From Acholeplasmataceae bacterium (lineage in GTDB: Bacteria; Bacillota_I; Bacilli_A; Acholeplasmatales; Acholeplasmataceae), in NCBI GenBank assembly GCA_028690555.1, contig JAQVBA010000056.1, positions 1 to 6,210 on the forward strand: a stretch of 6,210 nt of DNA. The letters are read 5' to 3'. Under the pieces are notes generated by a model, which saw only the letters and a list, made by a program, of their open reading frames with translations, was not told the origin of the DNA and searched no databases. Both the position numbers and the translations under genes were made by a program. This document shows positions 1 through 4,912 of the stretch, piece by piece (within the stretch, counting starts at the first letter, position 1; each line of letters begins with the position of its first letter).

Positions 1-823
1 CGGTTTCCATGTGCTCAAAACTGAACACCATGTCGAGTTCTTCCCTTGATGGATGGATTAAATCGTTGGCTTGATCAATAGTAACAAGCACGGTTTCTCC
101 AACTGTGAAAGCTTCATAATGATTCATCACATCACGTCTAAGAGTTCTTAAAATCTCATGACAACCTTCTTGTGAATGATAATGTTCTTTCCCTGTTAAG
201 GCAATACTTTTTTTACCATCAGCTAAGCTTGTTTTATAAATAATATTGATGACATCACACCTGAATCCTGCAATGCCTTTTTTTAACCAAAAATGCATAA
301 TTTCTTTGACTTCTTCTAAAACTTTAGGATTATGCCAATTTAAATCAGGTTGTTCCTTTAAAAATAAATGAAGATAGTATGCATCTTCATATTTCTCCCA
401 AGTTGTGCCGCTAAAAAAGCCAGACCAATTATTCGGCTTATCCTTCCATATATAATAGTCACGATACAAAGGATCGTTTTGTTTACTTTTAATAAACCAA
501 GTATGTTGATCTGATGTGTGGTTAATCACGAGATCCATGATGATTTTCATTTCTCTTTTTTGACACTCAAAAAGAAGTTGATCCATGTCATCCATGGTTC
601 CATATTCCGGATTGATGCTTAAATAATCACTAACATCATAACCAAAATCAAGATTTGGTGATTGATAAACTGGTGATAGCCATAAAATATCAACACCTAA
701 ATCTTTTAAGATGTCGAGTTTTGAGATAATTCCTTGAATGTCACCAATGCCATCGCCATTGCTGTCACAAAAACTTCTTGGATAGATTTGGTATACAACA
801 CTTTCTTTCCAAAATTCACGCAT
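1..823 (-). CDS. GH13 alpha-glucosidase / oligo-1,6-glucosidase-like, 3' end missing
   Basis: Glycoside hydrolase family 13 enzyme, probably cytoplasmic (no signal peptide), expected to release glucose from the non-reducing end of short alpha-glucosides. I translated 274 codons; the C-terminal half lies beyond the window, as relatives are about 540-560 residues. Visible landmarks are WKESVVYQIYPRSF at the N-terminus, the calcium-loop-like DSNGDGIGD (20-28), region I DLVINH (97-102), QPDLNW (158-163), the nucleophile region GFRCD with Asp190, the acid/base Glu243 in TVGET, and VFSFEHM (266-272). The third catalytic Asp (usually NHD) is off the edge. Val191 follows the nucleophile, as in alpha-1,6-acting members (MalL, DexB, TreA/TreC types), so alpha-1,6 or trehalose-6-phosphate substrates are more likely than maltose; this is inference. 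ATG at 823 has a good AAGGAG 7 nt upstream and lies 14 nt after the lipoprotein stop, so the two are probably co-transcribed. Confidence 0.9.
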   Translation of the reverse strand, partial: MREFWKESVVYQIYPRSFCDSNGDGIGDIQGIISKLDILKDLGVDILWLSPVYQSPNLDFGYDVSDYLSINPEYGTMDDMDQLLFECQKREMKIIMDLVINHTSDQHTWFIKSKQNDPLYRDYYIWKDKPNNWSGFFSGTTWEKYEDAYYLHLFLKEQPDLNWHNPKVLEEVKEIMHFWLKKGIAGFRCDVINIIYKTSLADGKKSIALTGKEHYHSQEGCHEILRTLRRDVMNHYEAFTVGETVLVTIDQANDLIHPSREELDMVFSFEHMET

Positions 824-837
824 GAATAAACTCCTTC

Positions 838-1680
838 TTATGGATAAATCTTAAATTGAACTAATCCTGAATCTCGTTCTGGTAAAAACATTTCAACTTG
901 GATAAAATAAACGATAGTTTGATTGAATTCCATTGACAATTTGAAGTTTTGGTTTTCTCCAAAATCATCTTCCGCTTCTATTTGATAGAGATCATCCCAC
1001 GTTATTGGTTCTTCATGTGGGACTAGTAGTTGGAATACTTTGACATATGTATCAAATTCACCATATGACTCAAGCGTATAAGTCCCACTATTTGTCGGTT
1101 GGAATCTAAAAACGATGGATTCTTCTAAATCGATAAAGACCTCATAGAGTGAATCTAAAGTGACATAAATCGCATCGCTAGGTTCTGATCCTGTATAAGT
1201 GACTTCTTCCCAAATGGCATATAGAATAAGATCATACCCAGGCATTCTATGAAATTCATAGATGTCATTCGAATTTTCATCTAAAGTCCAACCTAAAAAT
1301 TTATTACCATTTTTAATTGGCTCATTAGGTTCTATAATCGTTTCACCATATAAAACTGTCTCTTCAGGAATGTTTGTACCACCCATACTTTGATATATAA
1401 TTTTATAACTATTAACGCGCCATTTTGCATATAAAGTAAATGAATTTCTCACTGGTTCTAACTCATTATATAACGGGCTATCATTACTCAACGAAGTAAA
1501 CCAACCTAAAAACTGATGACCTTGTCTCACTATATCTGGTAATTCTAACAATTCACCATCATTAATCTTCATGGGCTCAATGATTTCTTCAAATCCAGTT
1601 TCAAATTCAATGTCATGAATTTTTTCTTGACAACCACTGAATACCATCAAAACAAATATAACAAAAACAAACTTTTTCAT
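838..1680 (-). CDS. Surface lipoprotein with two InlB-type repeats and a PPC-like domain
   Basis: Predicted exported lipoprotein of 280 residues with a signal peptide and lipobox VFSGC, giving lipidated Cys17. Two tandem Listeria/Bacteroides-type repeats (Flg_new/InlB B-repeat family) follow. The first spans about 24-87 with FLGW at 57-60 and LYAKW at 83-87; the second spans about 93-157 with FLGW at 128-131 and LYAIW at 153-157. Residues about 166-280 look like a bacterial pre-peptidase C-terminal (PPC) beta-sandwich: SGTYTLES, FDTYVKVF, an acidic DDFGEN stretch and YFIQVEMF. No catalytic motif is seen, so a binding or adhesive surface role is the best guess. It is the first gene of a likely two-gene operon with the GH13 enzyme, which suggests, without proof, a link to carbohydrates. 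The start at 1680 has GGAG 5 nt upstream (1686-1689). Assignment of both domain types is by eye; exact function is unknown. Confidence 0.85.
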   Translation of the reverse strand: MKKFVFVIFVLMVFSGCQEKIHDIEFETGFEEIIEPMKINDGELLELPDIVRQGHQFLGWFTSLSNDSPLYNELEPVRNSFTLYAKWRVNSYKIIYQSMGGTNIPEETVLYGETIIEPNEPIKNGNKFLGWTLDENSNDIYEFHRMPGYDLILYAIWEEVTYTGSEPSDAIYVTLDSLYEVFIDLEESIVFRFQPTNSGTYTLESYGEFDTYVKVFQLLVPHEEPITWDDLYQIEAEDDFGENQNFKLSMEFNQTIVYFIQVEMFLPERDSGLVQFKIYP

Positions 1681-1714
1681 ATAATCTCCATCTATAAAGA
1701 AACAGATCGATATA

Positions 1715-1728
1715 TGTGATCATTCACA
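1715..1728. promoter_or_regulatory. Perfect inverted repeat TGTGA-N4-TCACA in the lipoprotein leader
   Basis: TGTGA (1715-1719) and TCACA (1724-1728) are exact reverse complements around TCAT. The repeat lies about 35-50 nt upstream of the lipoprotein start codon and about 20-33 nt downstream of the transcription start inferred for that gene, a position suited to a repressor. The half-site resembles Crp/Fnr-family sites, but those normally have a 6-nt gap, so the cognate regulator is unknown. Short palindromes also occur by chance in AT-rich leaders. Confidence 0.35.
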
Positions 1729-1754
1729 CCTTTAAATTGTTATAATTTGCTTTA

Positions 1755-1783
1755 AGTATAATTGAAACGCTTATGAAATACAA
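1755..1783 (-). promoter_or_regulatory. Candidate promoter of the lipoprotein-GH13 operon
   Basis: Read on the minus strand, a -35-like TTGTAT (1783-1778) and a -10 TATACT (1760-1755) are separated by exactly 17 nt. Transcription would start near 1748 and give a leader of about 65-70 nt before the ATG at 1680. The spacer holds AAGCGTTTCA, loosely like half of a LacI-family operator, but it does not fit the cre consensus well. The prediction rests on hexamer match and spacing only. Confidence 0.5.
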
Positions 1784-1855
1784 TCAATCATTCGTGAAAT
1801 ATTTAATTATGCAAGAGATTTTTTTAAAACCATATCATTAAAGATTATTTTATAT

Positions 1856-1861
1856 TATACT
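1856..1861 (+). promoter_or_regulatory. Possible -10 element of guaC
   Basis: TATACT lies 33 nt upstream of the guaC ATG in a very AT-rich run. No convincing -35 is seen at 16-18 nt spacing (best is ATATCA at 1832-1837, 18 nt away), and there is no TGn extension. I found no PurR-box-like sequence or purine riboswitch fold between 1681 and 1893. Confidence 0.3.
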
Positions 1862-1893
1862 ATGAATGTCAAAGAAACTAGGAGGACAATAAA

Positions 1894-2982
1894 ATGCGTA
1901 TTGAATTTGATGAAAAACTTGATTTTAGTGATGTATTAATTCGCCCGAAAAGATCTAAACTTTCCAGTCGTAAAGAAGTTGATTTAAATCGCACTTACCA
2001 TTTCAAGCATAGTGGACAAGAATGGAAAGGTGTACCAATCATGGCATCCAACATGGATGGTGTTGGTACCATCAATATGGCCCTAGAACTTCAAAAATCA
2101 AATCTGTTTACATGCTTAGTAAAAAATTATCAATCTGAGCATTTAGCCCCCTATATGAAAAAATTAAATCCAAATTTGTTTGCAGTGAGTACAGGAACAT
2201 CTAAAACTGATTATGTCAAACTACAAGAAACATTAAAGAATCATCCTACTATTCAATTTATTTGTATTGATGTAGCTAATGGTTATTCAGAAGCATTTGG
2301 AACCTTTGTATCGATGGTTAGAAAACAATATCCTAAACACACTATTATTGCTGGAAACGTCGTTACAGCTGATATGACACAAGAACTTATTTTACGTGGG
2401 GCTGATATTGTAAAAGTCGGTATTGGTCCAGGATCTGTATGTACTACACGCATTCAAACAGGTGTTGGATATCCTCAGCTTTCAGCCATCATTGAATGTG
2501 CAGATGCTGCGCATGGTTTAGGTGCTCATATCATAAGTGATGGTGGTTGTACATGCCCAGGTGATGTCGCAAAAGCTTTTGGTGCTGGTGCTGACTTTGT
2601 CATGTTAGGTGGCATGTTTGCTGGACATGATGAAGGTGGTGGATCAATTATCACTGAATATCACAATACACTTCAACGAAACCAAGAAACCCAACAACCT
2701 ATATATGAAGAATTAAAATTTGTTGAATTTTATGGGATGAGTTCATCGACTGCCATGATCAAGCACCATGGTGAGGTTGCTGAATATCGAAGCAGTGAAG
2801 GACGAACAGTAAAAATCCCCTATCGGGGAAAAGTTGATGTTACCATCAAAGATATTTTGGGTGGTATTCGTTCGACTTGCACCTATGTGGGAGCTCCTAC
2901 ATTAAAACAACTTGCTAAATGTACCACATTTATTCGCGTCCATCGGCAATACAATGACATTTTTGTCAATCAAAAACATTAA
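1894..2982 (+). CDS. guaC: GMP reductase, E. coli/animal type
   Basis: Reductively deaminates GMP to IMP with NADPH, releasing ammonia, and so links guanine to adenine nucleotide pools; cytoplasmic TIM barrel of the IMPDH/GMPR family. The 362 residues closely follow E. coli GuaC: DVLIRPKRS (13-21), FKHSGQ (37-42), FICIDVANGYSE (122-133), the K+/catalytic loop VGIGPGSVCTTR with nucleophile Cys183 and Thr185, TGVGYPQLSA (189-198), SDGGC (215-219), MLGGM (237-241), FYGMSS (279-284), the flap glutamate Glu302 in RSSEG, and RSTCTYVGA (326-334). It lacks the CBS domains of IMPDH and is not the Bacillus-type GuaC2. Between GHDEGGG (244-250) and FYGMSS it carries 28 residues where E. coli has 12, a 16-residue insertion. 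AGGAGG (1880-1885) sits 8 nt before the ATG. The gene stands alone on the plus strand and ends in its own terminator. Confidence 0.97.
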   Translation: MRIEFDEKLDFSDVLIRPKRSKLSSRKEVDLNRTYHFKHSGQEWKGVPIMASNMDGVGTINMALELQKSNLFTCLVKNYQSEHLAPYMKKLNPNLFAVSTGTSKTDYVKLQETLKNHPTIQFICIDVANGYSEAFGTFVSMVRKQYPKHTIIAGNVVTADMTQELILRGADIVKVGIGPGSVCTTRIQTGVGYPQLSAIIECADAAHGLGAHIISDGGCTCPGDVAKAFGAGADFVMLGGMFAGHDEGGGSIITEYHNTLQRNQETQQPIYEELKFVEFYGMSSSTAMIKHHGEVAEYRSSEGRTVKIPYRGKVDVTIKDILGGIRSTCTYVGAPTLKQLAKCTTFIRVHRQYNDIFVNQKH

Positions 2983-3009
2983 ACACGAGATTGCTCTCGT
3001 GTTTTTTTT
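2981..3009 (+). terminator. Intrinsic terminator of guaC, possibly bidirectional
   Basis: AAACACGAGA (2981-2990) pairs with TCTCGTGTTT (2995-3004) around the loop TTGC, and eight T run from 3002 to 3009. The stem begins within the guaC stop codon, and the T run overlaps the stop codon of the convergent permease gene. On the minus strand the same hairpin is followed by a moderately T-rich stretch, so it may also end the importer operon, probably less efficiently. Confidence 0.92.
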
Positions 3010-3658
3010 ATGATACAAGTTCAAGATAATCATACTTATTTTCTAAAGCTCTGAAAACTCTAATGATGATATAACTAATTAATAAATAAAAGATTGAAGC
3101 CAAAATGAATGGAGATATTGTGAAATCTCTTGACACAATTTCTTTCACATTACGCATGAGATCAGAGATGGCAATAACCGTCACAAGTGCAGTATCTTTA
3201 ATCAATGTGATGATTTCATTTGTAATCACTGGAAATTGCGTTCTAATCGCTTGGGGTAATATGATATATCGATATGTTTCAAAAGACGAAGCCCCCATGA
3301 TTTCAGCACTCTCAAATTGATCTTTTGGTAAGTTTTCAATACCAGCTCTAATAATCTCAACAAAATACGCGCTGTAATTGATGATAAACCCGATATATGC
3401 CACCGTCATTCGATCAATATTAATTCCTATAAAAGGTAAGCCGTACATAATTAGAAATAATTGCAACATCAAGGGTGTTCCTCTAAAAAACCATGTATAA
3501 GAACGAATCATAAAACGAAGTGTTTTATTTTTTCGTATACCTATCGATAAAATGACACCAATTGGAAATGATATGACCAACGTTACAGCAAATATACTTA
3601 ATGATACTAAAGCTCCTTTTGATAAATAGGTAATAACTTCAATCAAATAACCATTCAT
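3008..3658 (-). CDS. Amino-acid ABC importer permease (HisM/GlnP family)
   Basis: Integral membrane subunit of a polar-amino-acid ABC importer, 216 residues, a normal length for the His/Glu/Gln/Arg permease family. Hydrophobic spans are seen at about 15-40, 62-80, 85-106, 145-167 and 183-205. The family signature FFRGTPLMLQLF lies at 57-68. The cytoplasmic EAA loop that docks on the ATPase is at about 116-137 (ESAEIMGASS, then the ILPQAI end), with its conserved Gly122. The ATG overlaps the TGA of the binding-protein gene as ATGA, and GAGGA lies 12 nt upstream, so translation is probably coupled. With a single permease gene, a homodimer is expected. No ATP-binding gene follows; the operon ends at the hairpin shared with guaC. 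The substrate cannot be read from sequence; glutamine, arginine, histidine or cystine are all possible. Confidence 0.93.
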   Translation of the reverse strand: MNGYLIEVITYLSKGALVSLSIFAVTLVISFPIGVILSIGIRKNKTLRFMIRSYTWFFRGTPLMLQLFLIMYGLPFIGINIDRMTVAYIGFIINYSAYFVEIIRAGIENLPKDQFESAEIMGASSFETYRYIILPQAIRTQFPVITNEIITLIKDTALVTVIAISDLMRNVKEIVSRDFTISPFILASIFYLLISYIIIRVFRALENKYDYLELVS

Positions 3659-4443
3659 CTAAGAAAAATGTCCTCATTAAACCATTTCATTGAGATTTCA
3701 GCTGCAGTACCATCAGCAATCATTTCATTCAAAATCAAATTAATTTGATCACGAATTGAATCCGATTCAAGTCTAAATCCAACACCATAAGTTTCTTCGG
3801 CAAAATTTTCAGACGCAACTCTATATTTACCAACCGATTGGCTGATGACGTAACGACCCATAATTTCATCGATGACGACAGCATCAATTGAACCATTCTC
3901 AAGTTCTAATAGAGCTTGGTTGTATTGATCATATTTAACAAGTTCTAATAAATCAACAACAATCGGATTAGCACTCACAGCATCAAACGCTGCACTACTA
4001 ATTTGCACGCCAACTTTTTTACCAACCAAATCATTAATTGTATCAATTTCAGAATCAATTCTAACCATGATCATTTGTGTATTTGCGATATAAGGATTTG
4101 AAAATAGCATTTCTTCTAGTCTTGCCTCTGTGATGGTTAAACCATTCCAAATCATATCAATATTGCCACTATCTAGTTCTAAAACTTTAGCATCCCAATC
4201 AATTGGTTGAAATCTTACTTCAATTCCAAGACGATTACCAACTTCTTTCGCTAAATCAACGTCAAACCCAACGAGATTACCTGTATTATCTCTAAAACCC
4301 ATGGGTGCAAATGTGTCATCAAGCCCAACAATTACATACCCTCTTTCTTCAATCTTTTCCCACGTATTGATTGGACCACTTGTGCAACCAATTAGTGAGA
4401 ATATCGTTACAAACATTAAAATAAAACCGATTATTTTTTTCAT
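3655..4443 (-). CDS. Amino-acid ABC importer substrate-binding lipoprotein
   Basis: Extracellular lipid-anchored receptor of the SBP_bac_3 family, 262 residues, delivering a polar amino acid to the permease encoded next. The signal peptide ends in lipobox SLIGC with lipidated Cys20. The mature part opens with the family pattern RGYVIVGLDDTFAPMGF (34-50), then GFDVDLAKEVGNRLG (59-73) and GLTITEAR (101-108). Arg108 aligns with the carboxylate-binding Arg77 of HisJ, and Asp192 in AVVIDE with its amino-group-binding Asp, so an alpha-amino acid ligand is likely. I chose ATG 4443 although the frame is open to 4548. It starts a classical signal peptide and has GAGGTG upstream, and the longer version would read through the promoter, the cre-like site and the upstream terminator. 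It overlaps the permease gene by 4 nt. Confidence 0.95.
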   Translation of the reverse strand: MKKIIGFILMFVTIFSLIGCTSGPINTWEKIEERGYVIVGLDDTFAPMGFRDNTGNLVGFDVDLAKEVGNRLGIEVRFQPIDWDAKVLELDSGNIDMIWNGLTITEARLEEMLFSNPYIANTQMIMVRIDSEIDTINDLVGKKVGVQISSAAFDAVSANPIVVDLLELVKYDQYNQALLELENGSIDAVVIDEIMGRYVISQSVGKYRVASENFAEETYGVGFRLESDSIRDQINLILNEMIADGTAAEISMKWFNEDIFLR

Positions 4444-4452
4444 TTTCTTATT

Positions 4453-4458
4453 CACCTC
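4453..4458 (-). promoter_or_regulatory. Ribosome binding site fixing the binding-protein start
   Basis: GAGGTG on the minus strand ends 9 nt before ATG 4443. It would fall at the extreme 5' end of the mRNA if the promoter at 4465-4493 is correct, giving a leader of only about 17 nt. Its presence favours 4443 over the upstream in-frame start at 4548. Confidence 0.75.
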
Positions 4459-4464
4459 ATGCTC

Positions 4465-4493
4465 ATTATAATTTAATACTTTATCATTGTAAA
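4465..4493 (-). promoter_or_regulatory. Strong sigma-A-type promoter of the amino-acid importer operon
   Basis: On the minus strand a -35 TTTACA (4493-4488) and a consensus -10 TATAAT (4470-4465) are separated by exactly 17 nt. Transcription should start near 4460, about 17 nt before the binding-protein ATG. It lies just downstream of the yerC terminator, so the importer is an independent unit. Confidence 0.85.
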
Positions 4494-4504
4494 GCGTTAA
4501 ATTT

Positions 4505-4520
4505 AAGAAAACGTTTGCAT
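4505..4520 (-). promoter_or_regulatory. cre-like operator (CcpA/LacI-family)
   Basis: The minus-strand 16-mer ATGCAAACGTTTTCTT meets the Bacillus cre consensus WTGNAANCGNWWNCAW at every defined position but one (T for A near the 3' end), with the diagnostic central CG flanked by AAA and TTT. Its centre is about 52-55 nt upstream of the inferred start of the importer transcript, just upstream of the -35. In Bacillus, cre sites at such positions (as at ackA) mediate activation by CcpA; a different LacI-family regulator is also possible. Confidence 0.5.
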
Positions 4521-4545
4521 AAAAAAAGCACTGAATTTCAGTGCT
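4521..4545 (-). terminator. Intrinsic terminator of the yerC-like gene
   Basis: AGCACTGA (4527-4534) and TCAGTGCT (4538-4545) form a perfect 8-bp stem with a 3-nt loop. On the minus strand it is followed by seven T (complement of the A run 4521-4527). It lies about 14 nt after the stop codon at 4559, so it ends yerC transcription before the importer promoter. Confidence 0.9.
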
Positions 4546-4558
4546 CATTTTTAGTCAA

Positions 4559-4846
4559 TTATTTTTTCTTCTTAAAATAGAGATGATATCCTTCTGCGCC
4601 ATAGATTAATGACTTGTTCACTCTAGAAATTGTTGCTGTTGAAGCTTTTGTCTCATGTGTGATTTCTAAGTATGGTTTTTTATCGACAAGCATTTTTGCA
4701 ACTTTCAATCGTTGAGCCATATCAAATATTTCTTTAACCGTACATAAATCTTCAAAAAATCGATAGCATTCTTCTACTGAATCTAGCGTTAATATCGCTT
4801 CATATAGATCATCAATATCCTGATTAGCAAACTTAGACTTATACAT
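4559..4846 (-). CDS. yerC: YerC/YecD-type TrpR-like DNA-binding protein
   Basis: Small cytoplasmic transcription regulator of the TrpR-related YerC/YecD family, 95 residues against about 104 in Bacillus subtilis YerC. The recognisable core is EECYRFFEDLCTVKEI (25-40), AQRLKVAKML (44-53) and the helix-turn-helix at about 57-79, containing the near-invariant ASTATISRV (68-76). The residues that bind tryptophan in TrpR cannot be assumed here, and the family's target and ligand are poorly known. The C-terminus ends in a basic FKKKK. I start at ATG 4846, not the in-frame GTG at 4855: AGGAG at 4855-4859 is 8 nt before the ATG but would overlap the GTG. The gene has its own extended -10 promoter and terminator. 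It need not regulate the importer that follows, although the distance of about 115 bp invites the question. Confidence 0.93.
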   Translation of the reverse strand: MYKSKFANQDIDDLYEAILTLDSVEECYRFFEDLCTVKEIFDMAQRLKVAKMLVDKKPYLEITHETKASTATISRVNKSLIYGAEGYHLYFKKKK

Positions 4847-4854
4847 AAAAATCA

Positions 4855-4859
4855 CTCCT
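4855..4859 (-). promoter_or_regulatory. Ribosome binding site deciding the yerC start
   Basis: AGGAG on the minus strand (within GAGGAG) lies 8 nt before ATG 4846. The upstream in-frame GTG overlaps this site and so cannot use it. Confidence 0.8.
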
Positions 4860-4870
4860 CACTTTATTAC

Positions 4871-4879
4871 ATTATAACA
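4871..4879 (-). promoter_or_regulatory. Extended -10 promoter of yerC
   Basis: The minus strand reads TGT directly followed by TATAAT (4879-4871), a perfect -10 with a TGn extension. No good -35 is found at 16-18 nt, which an extended -10 tolerates. Transcription would begin near 4864, giving a leader of about 18 nt. The element lies partly within a 6-bp inverted repeat (AACACT 4876-4881, AGTGTT 4895-4900) that could be an operator or a weak hairpin after the exporter gene. Confidence 0.6.
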
Positions 4880-4912
4880 CTAAACTAATGAAAAAGTGTT
4901 GATATGTTTGGT

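Noticed and set aside
1737..1762. Plus-strand promoter TTGTTA...TATAAT for guaC
   Set aside because: The spacing is only 14 nt, too short for a sigma-A promoter, and it would leave a leader of about 125 nt without any recognisable structure.
1761..1777. Second cre site in the spacer of the lipoprotein promoter (TTGAAACGCTTATG on the plus strand)
   Set aside because: The central CG is out of register with the TGNAAN half-site and the right arm lacks the conserved CA, so it does not meet the consensus despite the tempting sugar context.
1681..1893. Purine riboswitch or PurR box before guaC
   Set aside because: I looked for the conserved purine-aptamer core and for PurR-box-like sequence and found neither.
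3105..3320. 71-codon open frame on the plus strand inside the permease gene
   Set aside because: It is antisense to a well-conserved permease, shows no recognisable protein family and has no convincing ribosome binding site; it is a shadow frame.
4444..4548. N-terminal extension of the binding protein to an in-frame ATG at 4548
   Set aside because: These codons would run through the yerC terminator, the cre-like site and the promoter, and would place 35 residues in front of a perfect lipoprotein signal peptide that has its own Shine-Dalgarno.
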